A stretch of DNA of 64,000 nt from Sphingomonas sp. PP-F2F-G114-C0414 (GCF_003688595.1 NZ_RCWT01000010.1:757040-821039); one strand, 5' to 3'; positions 1 to 8,401 are shown, counted from the first letter of the stretch. The notes: generated from the sequence alone by a model not told the origin. Numbers and translations: made by a program.

Positions 1-987
1 GCGGGCCTGCGCTTCGGTGAGGCCGATCGCGCGGAGGACGTGGCTGGAGCGGCCCGATCCGCTCGCGCAGGCGGACCCGGCGGAAAAAGCGATGTCGCGG
101 AGGTCGGACATCAGGCGGTTCACGTCGAGGTTTGCGCGGCAGACGTTAAGGTTGCCGTGGTAGCGGTGTTCGGTCGAGCCGTTGATCGTCCAGTCGGGAC
201 CGAGGCGATCGAGTGCGAGCGACCAGAGGCGATCGATGTGCGCGGCGTCCTGGGCCTTGCGGCCGGCCATGAGTTGTGCGGCGACGCCGAAGCCTGCGCA
301 GAGTGCGGGTGACAGCGTGCCCGAGCGGCCGGGGGCTTCCTGCCCGCCGCCGTGCATCAGCGGCGCGAGTTCGACGCCGTCGCGGATCCAGAGTGCGCCG
401 ATGCCTTTGGGGCCGTGGATCTTGTGCGCGGAGATCGTGATGAGGTCGACGGTGTCGGGAACAGGCACACGGCCGTAACCTTGCACCGCGTCGCAGAGCA
501 TCAACGCGCCGGCTGCGTGGGCGATCTCGGCAAGCGCGGCGATCGGCTGGATGACGCCGATCTCGTTGTTGACGAGCATCGCCGCGACGAGGCCGGTGCC
601 GGGTTGGATTACGGCGCGGGCTTCGTCGAGGTCGACCACGCCGTCCGGGTTGACCGGGAGGATCGTGACTTGGCGCCCCCTCGCCGCTTCCGCTGCGACC
701 GTGTCTAGGACGGCGGCGTGTTCGGTGGCGAGCGTGACGATCGGGCCGGTCGTGCCCTTGATCGCCCAGTTGAGCGCTTCGGTGGCGCCGCTGGTGAACG
801 CGACGCGCCCACCGGGGGGGAGCAGCGCGGCGACCTGGTCGCGGGCGACTTCGACCGCTGCTTTGGCGCGGCGACCTTCGCGGTGAGGGGAATGCGGGTT
901 GGCGTGCTGTGATTCGAGCCAGGGGAGCATTGCCGCGAGCGCTTCTGGCGCCAGCGGGGTGGTCGCCTGATAGTCGAGGTAGGTCAT
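1..987 (-). CDS. cysteine desulfurase, copy A (3' end outside window)
   Basis: PLP-dependent fold-type I enzyme that takes sulfur from cysteine as a persulfide for Fe-S cluster or tRNA thiolation. Translating the minus strand gives a start with YLDYQATTP, the PLP-lysine motif SAHKIHGPKG and the active-site cysteine loop SAGSACASG, so all catalytic elements are inside the window; only the last few dozen residues are cut off at base 1. The ATG at 987 overlaps the stop of the upstream paralogue by 4 bases (ATGA), so the two are translationally coupled. It probably belongs to a suf/isc cluster continuing beyond the window; that part is inference. Confidence 0.93.
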   Translation of the reverse strand, partial: MTYLDYQATTPLAPEALAAMLPWLESQHANPHSPHREGRRAKAAVEVARDQVAALLPPGGRVAFTSGATEALNWAIKGTTGPIVTLATEHAAVLDTVAAEAARGRQVTILPVNPDGVVDLDEARAVIQPGTGLVAAMLVNNEIGVIQPIAALAEIAHAAGALMLCDAVQGYGRVPVPDTVDLITISAHKIHGPKGIGALWIRDGVELAPLMHGGGQEAPGRSGTLSPALCAGFGVAAQLMAGRKAQDAAHIDRLWSLALDRLGPDWTINGSTEHRYHGNLNVCRANLDVNRLMSDLRDIAFSAGSACASGSGRSSHVLRAIGLTEAQAR

Positions 988-2015
988 GCGGCTCGCTTTA
1001 TGTCCTGGGCGATCCGCGTCCAGGCTTCGGCGAACTTTGCGACGTCTTCGGCTGTCGTGGTCCAGCCGAAGCTGATGCGGACGACTTCGGCGGCGGCTTC
1101 GGGGAAATATCCCATTGCGGCGAGCACGTGGCTGGGGCGCATGCTGCCCGACGAGCACGCACTGCCAGCCGAGACTGCGAACCCGGCCATGTCGAGGCGG
1201 ATCAACTGAGCAGCGGAACTGACGCCGGGCATTCGGTAGGAGGCGATCGTGGGGATGCGGGGGGAGTTTTGCGCAACGATCTCGCCGCCGCTCGCCAGGA
1301 TGGCTTCGTCGAGTTGGGCGCGGAGATCGGCCATGCCCGGGAACCAGTCGCGAGGGGCTTCGAGTGCGGCGGCGAACCCGAACGCGCCGGGCAGGTTCTC
1401 GGTGCCGCCGCGGTAGCCTCGCTCCTGCCCGCCAGTCGGGTCGAGCAGACCGAGATCGCAGACCAGCAGCGCGCCGATGCCGGGAGGGCCGCCGAGCTTG
1501 TGCGCGGAGACGATGATCAGGTCTGCATCGGGGAGCGGAAGTTTGCCGGCGGTCTGCGAGCAGTCGGCTATCCAGAGACCGGTGGGGCGATCCTGAAGGA
1601 CGCCGGTTTCACTGTTCGCGGATTGAAGTGCGATCGTCTGGGCACCCTCTCCGTCCGCGACGATACCGCCTGCGTCGACCTCCAGCACTACAGGCTGTTC
1701 GGCCGCGCGGAGGACCGCATCGTGCTCGACCGCCGCCACCGCAACACCGGGACGGCCACGCAATGCCAGCGTTGCGGACTCGCTCGCACCGCTGGTCAGG
1801 ATCACGTGATGCGGCCAATCCAGCGCCTTGGCGATCCGCTTGCGCGCATCCTCCAGCGCAGCCCTTGCCGCCCGCCCCTCGGCATGCGGCGAGGACGGGT
1901 TCGCCCAGCGCGCCATGCCCTCCATCACCGCCGCGACGGCCTCGGGCCGCATCGGCGTGGTGGCGGCGTGATCGAGGTAGATGCGGGCTTCGGTACGGGC
2001 CAGGGTCGGTTCCAA
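984..2015 (-). CDS. cysteine desulfurase, copy B
   Basis: 343-residue NifS/IscS-type aminotransferase-fold protein. Visible motifs: YLDHAATTPM at the N-terminus, VEHDAVL (PLP-stacking His), IADCSQTAGK (PLP Asp), SAHKLGGPPG with the Schiff-base Lys, and SAGSACSSGS with the catalytic Cys, so it looks active. It is somewhat shorter than typical NifS (about 390 residues) and clearly diverged from the downstream copy, with SANSETGV where most have VNNEIGV. The only in-frame start is TTG at 2015, with no convincing ribosome site, so the exact start is uncertain. Its stop overlaps the start of copy A (ATGA). It is divergent from the hydrolase at 2097. Confidence 0.92.
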   Translation of the reverse strand: MEPTLARTEARIYLDHAATTPMRPEAVAAVMEGMARWANPSSPHAEGRAARAALEDARKRIAKALDWPHHVILTSGASESATLALRGRPGVAVAAVEHDAVLRAAEQPVVLEVDAGGIVADGEGAQTIALQSANSETGVLQDRPTGLWIADCSQTAGKLPLPDADLIIVSAHKLGGPPGIGALLVCDLGLLDPTGGQERGYRGGTENLPGAFGFAAALEAPRDWFPGMADLRAQLDEAILASGGEIVAQNSPRIPTIASYRMPGVSSAAQLIRLDMAGFAVSAGSACSSGSMRPSHVLAAMGYFPEAAAEVVRISFGWTTTAEDVAKFAEAWTRIAQDIKRAA

Positions 2016-2096
2016 TTGCGAAAAGGGGCTCGTTCCCTATATAGCGTCGATAATCCGGCACTCCACCCGAGTGCGTATCCCAGCTCGCGAGTGCCT

Positions 2097-2753
2097 ATGC
2101 CAGAAGTCATTTTTCCCGGTCCCGAAGGCCGTCTCGAAGGTCGTTTTGCGCCGGGACCACGTCCACGCGCACCCGTCGCGATGATCCTGCACCCGCATCC
2201 GTCGGCCGGTGGCACGATGAACAACGCGATCGTGCAGCAGCTCTACAAGACCTTCCAGCGGCGTGGGTTCGCCACCCTGCGGTTCAATTTCCGCGGCGTC
2301 GGCAAGAGCCAGGGCGTGTTCGACAACGGCGTTGGCGAGTTGTCGGATGCGGCGAGCGCGCTCGACTGGGTGCAGAGCTTCCATCCCGAGGCGCAGACGA
2401 CCTGGATCGCGGGCGTCAGCTTCGGCGCGTGGATCGGCATGCAGCTGCTGATGCGCCGTCCGGAGATTCGCGGGTTCATATCGGTCGCACCGCCGGCGAA
2501 TTTGTACGACTTCACGTTCCTCGCGCCCTGCCCGTCGAGCGGAATCATCATCCAGGGCGAGGCCGACGAGGTCGCGACGCCGGGCGCTACGCAGAAGCTG
2601 GTGGATAAGCTGCGGACGCAGAAGCACATTACAATCCATCACGACACGATTCCGAAGGCCAACCACTTCTTCGAGCATGAGATGCCGGAGTTGATGGGGA
2701 GCGTGGACAAGTATCTCGACATGCGTTTGGACCCGAACTCGCCGATCCGGTGA
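2097..2753 (+). CDS. alpha/beta hydrolase (COG2945-like)
   Basis: 218-residue compact alpha/beta hydrolase. The nucleophile elbow is GVSFG (Ser108), preceded by LHPHPSAGGTMNN (oxyanion region) and LRFNFRGVGKS; the acid and His are suggested by QGEADEVATP and KANHFF. No signal peptide, so cytosolic. Substrate unknown. The ATG at 2097 is chosen because the family starts a few residues before this beta strand; the frame is open far upstream, but that part is only antisense shadow of the desulfurase. About 80 bases separate it from the divergent desulfurase pair, a neighbourhood commonly seen beside Fe-S assembly genes in sphingomonads. Confidence 0.9.
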   Translation: MPEVIFPGPEGRLEGRFAPGPRPRAPVAMILHPHPSAGGTMNNAIVQQLYKTFQRRGFATLRFNFRGVGKSQGVFDNGVGELSDAASALDWVQSFHPEAQTTWIAGVSFGAWIGMQLLMRRPEIRGFISVAPPANLYDFTFLAPCPSSGIIIQGEADEVATPGATQKLVDKLRTQKHITIHHDTIPKANHFFEHEMPELMGSVDKYLDMRLDPNSPIR

Positions 2754-2755
2754 TT

Positions 2756-2897
2756 TCCCTTCTCCCCTCGGGGAGAAGGTGGCGCGCCAGCGTCGGATGA
2801 GGGGGAGTTGGGACGGGCCAGCGCGCGCCAATTCCCCTCTCCCTTCCCACCGCAAGCGCGGCGGGCCCCTTCCCTCTCCCCGCAGGGGCGAGGGAGG
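2756..2897. repeat. paired palindromic repeat, family D
   Basis: Two GC-rich half units in opposite orientation fill the gap between two convergent genes: one built on CTTCTCCCCTCGGGGAGAAG, the other on a CCTCTCCC/GGGGAGAGG-like palindrome after CACCGCAAGCGCGGCGGGCC. The same arrangement in the other orientation lies at 44178-44314, so this is a dispersed element and not a simple terminator. Confidence 0.8.
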
Positions 2898-3077
2898 TTA
2901 GAGCGTCCAGATCGCTACGTTGGCTAGCAGGACTGCGGCCATTATTAGCATTAGCACGCCCTTCTTCTTGTCGCGCTTCTTAACGATAAGCACGGCACCG
3001 CCGATCAGGCAGGCGAACATGCCCAGCATCGCGATCGCCGGCGCCGCCGAGGCGATCGAGGTCAGCGCGGCGTTCAT
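2898..3077 (-). CDS. small two-helix membrane protein
   Basis: 59-residue protein with two hydrophobic segments (about residues 8-32 and 38-57) joined by a basic turn, KKRDKKKG. That charge pattern predicts both ends outside and the loop in the cytoplasm. The start ATG at 3077 overlaps the stop of the threonine dehydratase gene by 4 bases (ATGA), so it is the coupled second gene of that operon. I do not recognise a family; such pairs are seen in sphingomonads but the role is unknown. Confidence 0.75.
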   Translation of the reverse strand: MNAALTSIASAAPAIAMLGMFACLIGGAVLIVKKRDKKKGVLMLIMAAVLLANVAIWTL

Positions 3078-4036
3078 GCGGCCATCGCCTTGGCATAAGC
3101 GGCGAGATCGACGTTGCCGCCGGACAGGATGATGAGCAGGCCGGGTTCGAGCTTCACCTTGCCAGAAAGTACCGCCGCCAACCCGACCGCGCCGCCGGGT
3201 TCGATCACCAGCCGCAGTTTCTCGGCCGCCCAGCGCTGTGCCGCGGCGATCTCCGACTCGCTGACGGCGACGCCGGTCGCGTCGCGGCGCGCGAGGACAT
3301 CGAATGTCAGTGGCGACACGCGCAAGGTCTGGAGCGAATCGCAGGCGGTCGGCGGCGGATTGGGGCCGACGGGTTCGATCCAGGACGCCTCCAGCGAGCG
3401 GCGCATGTCGTCCCAGCCCTCGGGCTCGACGACGGTGATCGCGCTGTCCTTCAGGGCCAGCGCGATGCCTGCCGACAGGCCGCCGCCACCGCAGGGGATG
3501 ACGACGCGGCTCGGTACGCCCATGCCGAGCGCCGCCATCTGCGCAGCGGCTTCGATCCCCGTGCTCCCCTGCCCCTCGATGATCCACGGGTCGTCGAAGC
3601 TCGGCACCAGCGTCGCGCCGCGCGCCTCGGCCAGCCCTGCGGCGATCGTTTCGCGACTCTCGGTCGCGCGGTCGTAGGTGACCACCTCCGCGCCCAACGC
3701 CAACGTCGACTCGCGCTTCAGTCGCGGTGCGTCCGACGGCATCACGATCGTCGCCGCAATGCCGAGCCGCTTCGCCGCCCACGCCACCCCCTGCGCATGA
3801 TTGCCCGACGAGAAAGCGACGACACCTTTTTGTCGCGTCGCCTCGTCCAATGCGGTGAGCCGATGCCACGCGCCGCGAATCTTGAACGCGCCGATTGGTT
3901 GCAACGACTCGGCCTTGAAAGCCACCGGTACGCCCTTGATTTCACTGACGAACAATGGCGTCGGCGGGAGGATGCGGGCGATCTTTTCCGCGGCGTCCCG
4001 CGCACCCGCCCGCGTCGGTTGTCGCAAAATCGTCAC
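3074..4036 (-). CDS. threonine/serine dehydratase
   Basis: 320-residue fold-type II PLP enzyme. The PLP lysine lies in PIGAFKIRGA, the phosphate-binding loop is CGGGGLSAG, and the C-terminal PLP N1 site is ILSGGNVD; SSGNHAQG binds the substrate carboxylate. It lacks the ACT regulatory domain of biosynthetic IlvA, so it is a catabolic-type threonine/serine dehydratase or a related racemase. GTG at 4036 is preferred because AGGAG sits just upstream of it (about 4041-4046); an upstream TTG at 4057 would place that site inside the gene. First gene of a pair with the small membrane protein, divergent from the decarboxylase at 4174. Confidence 0.9.
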   Translation of the reverse strand: MTILRQPTRAGARDAAEKIARILPPTPLFVSEIKGVPVAFKAESLQPIGAFKIRGAWHRLTALDEATRQKGVVAFSSGNHAQGVAWAAKRLGIAATIVMPSDAPRLKRESTLALGAEVVTYDRATESRETIAAGLAEARGATLVPSFDDPWIIEGQGSTGIEAAAQMAALGMGVPSRVVIPCGGGGLSAGIALALKDSAITVVEPEGWDDMRRSLEASWIEPVGPNPPPTACDSLQTLRVSPLTFDVLARRDATGVAVSESEIAAAQRWAAEKLRLVIEPGGAVGLAAVLSGKVKLEPGLLIILSGGNVDLAAYAKAMAA

Positions 4037-4173
4037 ACGCCGTCTCCTATCCGCCAAACGCTATTTACATGGGGGGCGCGTAACCCTAGATCGCGCTTCC
4101 GCTGCCCCATGGGACTTCCAACCGCAAGGCAGTGTTTTCGTAATTTGTCTCAGGACATTGGAGGTCCCTTGAA

Positions 4174-5409
4174 TTGGTCAAGCATCATATCGCGCTGGGG
4201 TTAGCGAAAGCCCATTCGACCGCCGACACCTCCCACATCGGGAGCGGCATCGACATCGCTAAAGGGCGTCCGGTCAATTCGGTCACGCTCGTTCGTCCGC
4301 ACGCTGCTGCGCGCGCCGCTCGGTTCTTCGTCGAGAAGTTCCCGGGCCGCTCGATGTATGCGGTGAAGGCGAACCCGTCTCCCGAACTCCTGCAGATCCT
4401 GTGGGACAATGGCATCACGCATTACGACGTGGCGTCGATCGCCGAAGTGCGCCTGGTCGCACGGACGCTTCCCGAGGCTACGCTGTGCTTCATGCACCCC
4501 GTGAAGGCCGAGGAAGCGATCGCCGAGGCGTATTTCACGCACGGCGTCCGCACCTTCAGCCTCGACAGCCTCGAAGAGCTCGACAAGGTCGTTCGCGCTA
4601 CCCGCGAAGCCACCGACCTGACGCTCTGCGTTCGATTGCGCGTGTCTTCCGAGCATTCGAAGCTGTCGCTGGCGTCGAAGTTCGGTGCGGCCCCGCACGA
4701 AGCCAAGGAGCTGCTGTTCGCCGCCCGCCAGGCTGCGGACGCACTCGGCATCTGCTTCCATGTCGGATCGCAGGCGATGACCCCGGAGGCCTATTCGAAC
4801 GCGATGGAACGCGTCCGTGCGGCGATCGTCGAGGCTGCGGTCACGGTCGACGTCATCGACGTCGGCGGCGGCTTCCCGTCGTCGTATCCCGGCATGGAGC
4901 CCCCGCCGCTCGAGCACTTCTTCGAGACGATCCATCGTGCGTTCGAATCGCTGCCCGTCAGCTATTCGTCCGAGCTGTGGTGCGAGCCGGGCCGGGCGCT
5001 GTGCGCGGAATATTCGTCGATCATCGTGCGCGTCGAAAAGCGTCGCGGGACCGAGCTGTATATCAACGACGGCGCGTACGGCGCCCTGTTCGATGCGGCG
5101 CATATCGGCTGGCGCTTCCCGACCGAGCTGCTCCGCGAGCCGGACAGCCGTGCGAAGGACATGGAGTTCAGCTTCTATGGTCCGACGTGCGACGACATGG
5201 ACTATATGGTCGGCCCGTTCATGCTGCCCGCGGACACGCAGGCCGGCGATTACATCGAGATCGGCATGCTCGGCGCGTATGGCTCGGCGATGCGGACCGC
5301 GTTCAACGGGTTCGGATCGGACGAGACGGTGATCGTTGCCGACGAGCCGATGGTCTCGCTGTATGGCGAGCGGTTCGAGGACCGTGCGTCGAACGTCGTC
5401 AAGCTGTAA
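4174..5409 (+). CDS. ornithine/lysine decarboxylase, alanine-racemase fold
   Basis: 411-residue type III PLP decarboxylase. It has an N-terminal TIM barrel with PLP Lys65 in MYAVKANPSP, the phosphate-binding CEPGRALC motif, and the active-site Cys in GPTCDDMDYM of the C-terminal beta domain. This fold is that of eukaryotic-type ornithine decarboxylase and the bifunctional alphaproteobacterial lysine/ornithine enzymes. Product expected: putrescine and perhaps cadaverine. Start TTG at 4174 is chosen because GGAGG lies at about 4160-4164 and no ATG or GTG fits. It is followed by the DHS-like gene, which points to polyamine synthesis. Substrate preference cannot be read from sequence alone. Confidence 0.93.
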   Translation: MVKHHIALGLAKAHSTADTSHIGSGIDIAKGRPVNSVTLVRPHAAARAARFFVEKFPGRSMYAVKANPSPELLQILWDNGITHYDVASIAEVRLVARTLPEATLCFMHPVKAEEAIAEAYFTHGVRTFSLDSLEELDKVVRATREATDLTLCVRLRVSSEHSKLSLASKFGAAPHEAKELLFAARQAADALGICFHVGSQAMTPEAYSNAMERVRAAIVEAAVTVDVIDVGGGFPSSYPGMEPPPLEHFFETIHRAFESLPVSYSSELWCEPGRALCAEYSSIIVRVEKRRGTELYINDGAYGALFDAAHIGWRFPTELLREPDSRAKDMEFSFYGPTCDDMDYMVGPFMLPADTQAGDYIEIGMLGAYGSAMRTAFNGFGSDETVIVADEPMVSLYGERFEDRASNVVKL

Positions 5410-5439
5410 CCAACACTAAGTAATCGTTCGCTCTTCGTC

Positions 5440-5554
5440 TTCCCCTCCCGCCGCGGGAGGGGACCGAGGGGTGGGCGCGCGTTTTCCACATCCGGCGCGT
5501 TCGCGGTGAGCGCGCGCCCACCCCCTAGCCCCCTCCCGCAGGCGGGAGGGGAGA
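5440..5554. repeat. paired palindromic repeat, family A
   Basis: Two inverted half units (CCCTCCCGCCGCGGGAGGG and CCCTCCCGCAGGCGGGAGGG, each flanked by GGGGTGGG or its complement) fill almost the whole gap between the decarboxylase and DHS-like genes. In mRNA they would form a long hairpin between two genes that probably work together. Confidence 0.85.
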
Positions 5555-5570
5555 TCAGGAGAAATTAGAC

Positions 5571-6632
5571 ATGACCGAAGACACCCGCATCGACGCGCAG
5601 CGCAAGGCGGAACTCCTTTCCACCACCGTCGAGCATATCGACATCACCAGCTTCGACGCGCGGCCGATCGTCGACGCGATGAAGAAGATGTCGTTCACCA
5701 GCCGCGATCTCGGCCGTGCGACCGACATCTACAACCAGATGCTCGCCGACAAGGACTGCACGATCTTCCTCGTGATCGCGGGCTCGACGAGCGCCGGCGG
5801 TTGCATGGACCTGTACGCCGAGCTGCTGCGCAACAACATGATCGACGGCATCGTCGCGACCGGCGCGACGATCGTCGACATGGATTTCTTCGAGGGCCTC
5901 GGCCACAAGCATTACCAGGCGCTCGAAGTGCCGCACGACGATGTGCTGCGCTCGCTGATGATCGACCGGATCTACGACACCTATATCGACGAGGAAGAGC
6001 TCCAGCACGTCGACCACACGATCTTCGAGATCGCCGAAACGCTCGAGCCGCGCGCCTATTCGAGCCGCGAGTTCATCCGCGAGATGGGCAAGTATCTCGT
6101 CGAGCATGGCAAGAAGGAAAACAGCCTCGTCAAGCTCGCCTATGAGCATGACGTGCCGATCTTCTGCCCCGCGTTCGTCGATTCGTCGGCCGGCTTCGGT
6201 CTGGTCAAGCACCAGGTCGACGCGGTGAAGGCGGGCAAGCCGTACATGGTCCTCGACGCGATCGCAGACTTCCGCGAGCTGACCGAGATCAAGATCAAGG
6301 CGGGCACCACCGGGCTGCTGATGATCGGCGGCGGCGTGCCGAAGAACTTTATCCAAGACACCGTCGTCTGCGCCGAGATTCTCGGTCACGACGACGTCCA
6401 GGTCCATAAGTACGCGGTGCAGATCACGGTTGCCGACGTTCGCGACGGTGCATGCTCGTCGTCGACGCTGCAGGAAGCGGCTTCGTGGGGCAAGGTGAAC
6501 ACGGGCATCGAGCAGATGGTGTTCGCTGAGGCCGGTTCGGTGATGCCGTTGCTGGCGTCGGATGCGTATCACCGTGGCCTCTGGAAGGACCGTCCGGTCC
6601 GCAAGTGGGGCGCGAGCTTCGACAAGGCCTGA
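5571..6632 (+). CDS. deoxyhypusine synthase-like polyamine enzyme (probable homospermidine synthase)
   Basis: 353-residue member of the deoxyhypusine synthase (DHS) superfamily. NAD-site residues are seen in AGSTSAGG and GGGVPKN. The catalytic Lys of DHS, which carries the aminobutyl imine intermediate, corresponds to Lys308 in EAASWGKVN. Bacteria lack the eIF5A substrate of true DHS, and sphingomonads accumulate sym-homospermidine, so transfer of an aminobutyl group to putrescine is the likely reaction; a guanidino polyamine synthase is the alternative. The adjacent putrescine-forming decarboxylase supports this. AGGAGA at about 5557-5562 precedes the ATG. Family assignment is firm; the exact product is inferred. 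Confidence 0.9.
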   Translation: MTEDTRIDAQRKAELLSTTVEHIDITSFDARPIVDAMKKMSFTSRDLGRATDIYNQMLADKDCTIFLVIAGSTSAGGCMDLYAELLRNNMIDGIVATGATIVDMDFFEGLGHKHYQALEVPHDDVLRSLMIDRIYDTYIDEEELQHVDHTIFEIAETLEPRAYSSREFIREMGKYLVEHGKKENSLVKLAYEHDVPIFCPAFVDSSAGFGLVKHQVDAVKAGKPYMVLDAIADFRELTEIKIKAGTTGLLMIGGGVPKNFIQDTVVCAEILGHDDVQVHKYAVQITVADVRDGACSSSTLQEAASWGKVNTGIEQMVFAEAGSVMPLLASDAYHRGLWKDRPVRKWGASFDKA

Positions 6633-6648
6633 ACCTTACGATCCTTAC

Positions 6649-6761
6649 CCGCCAGGGGAGGTGGCAGGCGCTTGCCTGACGGAGGGGGAGGACGCGGAAC
6701 CGACGTTATCGCCGCCTCCCCTTCCGTCGCTTCGCGACACCTCCCCCTAGCGGGGGAGGAT
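6649..6761. repeat. paired palindromic repeat, family F
   Basis: Inverted pair: CCGCCAGGGGAGGTGGCAGG...GGAGGGGGAGG on the left and CCTCCCC...CACCTCCCCCTAGCGGGGG on the right, with the spacer CGCGGAACCGACGTTATCG. Located between the DHS-like gene and the terminator hairpin at 6798. Confidence 0.7.
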
Positions 6762-6797
6762 TAGAGATGCCGTTGCCCCTTCCGGGCAATTGATGCA

Positions 6798-6828
6798 GCC
6801 TCCTCCGGGTAACCGGGGGAGGCTTTTT
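6798..6828 (+). terminator. Rho-independent terminator hairpin that also holds the next gene's ribosome site
   Basis: Stem of 11 pairs, GCCTCCTCCGG with CCGGGGGAGGC (one G-U pair), loop GTAA, followed by TTTTT. It would end the decarboxylase/DHS transcript. The right arm contains GGGGGAGG, which is the only Shine-Dalgarno sequence for the MAPEG gene starting at 6830, so the folded hairpin would hide it. Confidence 0.75.
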
Positions 6829-6829
6829 C

Positions 6830-7255
6830 ATGCATAGCGAGATCCTGCGACCGATGGTCGTGCTGATCGCGTGGACGCTCGTGATGCTGGGATGGACGCT
6901 CGCAACGCGGTTGCCGGCGATGAAGGCGGCCGGGGTCGACATGCGGACGCTCGTCGGTACCAAGGCGGCGGATGCTGACCGCGCGCTCCCGCCGCACATT
7001 CAGTGGAAGGCGCACAATCACAATCACCTGATGGAGCAGCCGACGCTGTTTTACGCGGTCTGCGCCGTGCTGGCGCTGAGCGGCACGGGCAACGGCATCA
7101 ATGCCTGGATCGCCTGGGCCTATGTCGGGCTGCGGATCGTTCACAGCATCGTCCAGTCGACCAGCAATCGCGTTCGCGCCCGCTTTGTCTTCTTTATGCT
7201 GTCGAGCCTGATGCTCATCGCGCTCACGCTGCATGCCGCGCTCGCCGTGTTTTGA
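6830..7255 (+). CDS. MAPEG family membrane protein
   Basis: 141-residue integral membrane protein with four hydrophobic segments, at roughly residues 8-27, 72-85, 87-105 and 118-139. The family signature is seen in the loop: HNHNHLMEQPTLFYA, then a conserved Arg in VGLRIVHS. Eukaryotic relatives are glutathione-dependent eicosanoid/leukotriene enzymes; the bacterial function is mostly unknown. The ATG begins two bases after the terminator T-run, and its ribosome site is in the hairpin's 3' arm, so expression may depend on hairpin opening or on a promoter inside the preceding repeat. Confidence 0.88.
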   Translation: MHSEILRPMVVLIAWTLVMLGWTLATRLPAMKAAGVDMRTLVGTKAADADRALPPHIQWKAHNHNHLMEQPTLFYAVCAVLALSGTGNGINAWIAWAYVGLRIVHSIVQSTSNRVRARFVFFMLSSLMLIALTLHAALAVF

Positions 7256-7329
7256 GAACGCTTGCGAATAATCGCTGATCGCGGCGGCCGCCTCTCCCCG
7301 AACCCGGTTCGATCGTCTAGAATTCTCAT

Positions 7330-8334
7330 ATGACCTTCGATCGCCGTTCGCTCCTCACCCTCCCCCTCGCCGCCGGGCTGGCGCTTCCCGCATTCGCGCG
7401 GAGCGGTGCACAGGTCAGCGCCGCTCAGCTGCGCACGACGGACATGCCGATGTGGCCGCCCGCAGAGCGGTTCGCGCTCTGGCCCGGTATCCCGGCAGGC
7501 GCGCCGAACCCGCTACCGGTCCCGCAGCCGCGTATGCCGCGCTACCCGGACGACTATCGCGACTTCCAGATGCGCGGCGTGGTGCGGCCCGAGGTCGGCG
7601 TATTTCGGCCAGCCCGGCCCGACGGCCGCGCCGTGCTGATCGTTCCCGGCGGCGGCTATTCGATCACCTCGCTCCGCAACGAGGGCATCGACGTCGCGCG
7701 TGTGCTGAACGGCTTCGGGATCACCGCATTCGTGTTGAGCTACCGCCTGCCCGGCGAAGGCTGGGCTGACCGCGCCGACGTCCCGCTTGCCGACGCGCAG
7801 CGCGCGATGCGGCTGATCCGCGCCAACGCACGCACCTACGGGATCAGGGCGGAGAAACTTGGCGTGCTCGGCTTTTCCGCCGGTGGCCACCTCGCCGGGT
7901 CGGTCGCCGTGCTGCACGACTTCAAGGCCTACCGCCCGATAGACGCCACCGATCGCCATTCGGCACGCCCCGCCTGGGCGGGGCTCATGTACGCGGTCTC
8001 CAACATGGATCCCGGCCGCAGCCACGGCGGATCGCGCGCCAACCTGCTCGGCCCCGACCCGCTGCCCGCGGTACAGGCACGCTACGCGGTCGACCGCCAG
8101 TTGAAGGCCGGCGACCCGCCACTGTTCCTCGTCCACGCCGAGGACGATAACACCGTGCCCGTCGCCAACAGCGTCGACACGCTCGCCGCCGCGCGTCGCG
8201 CCCTAATCCCGGCGGAGGCACATTTCCTCCAGCATGGCGGACACGGTTTCGGCACACGCCTGTCGCCGCGCTCGCCGGGATCCTTGTGGCCACAGTTGTT
8301 CGATCGCTGGATGGGTGAACTCGTCGCGGGCTAG
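7330..8334 (+). CDS. exported alpha/beta hydrolase (esterase, BD-FAE/acetyl-xylan esterase-like)
   Basis: 334-residue hydrolase with a signal peptide carrying twin arginine (FDRRSLLTLPLAAGLALPA, cleavage near AFA-RS), so it is probably Tat-exported to the periplasm. The mature part has the oxyanion motif PGGGYS, the nucleophile elbow GFSAGG, and the acid and His in HAEDDNTVP and HGGHGFG. Residues WPGIPAGAPNP near the N-terminus are typical of carbohydrate esterases of this group. Substrate is inferred only: acetyl groups on plant or self polysaccharide are plausible given the nearby exopolysaccharide locus. Confidence 0.88.
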   Translation: MTFDRRSLLTLPLAAGLALPAFARSGAQVSAAQLRTTDMPMWPPAERFALWPGIPAGAPNPLPVPQPRMPRYPDDYRDFQMRGVVRPEVGVFRPARPDGRAVLIVPGGGYSITSLRNEGIDVARVLNGFGITAFVLSYRLPGEGWADRADVPLADAQRAMRLIRANARTYGIRAEKLGVLGFSAGGHLAGSVAVLHDFKAYRPIDATDRHSARPAWAGLMYAVSNMDPGRSHGGSRANLLGPDPLPAVQARYAVDRQLKAGDPPLFLVHAEDDNTVPVANSVDTLAAARRALIPAEAHFLQHGGHGFGTRLSPRSPGSLWPQLFDRWMGELVAG

Positions 8335-8401
8335 CGTCGCCGGGCGTCTAGGGAGCAAGTCGCGGGGTCCGGCGTTATCCTACGATACCGGGAGAGCCAC
8401 G

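Noticed and set aside
7284..7332. NotI, XbaI, EcoRI and NdeI recognition sites clustered before the esterase start, resembling a cloning polylinker
   Set aside because: The flanks are ordinary genomic sequence with the same composition and normal gene spacing; the sites are most simply coincidence. Raw reads across this region would settle it.
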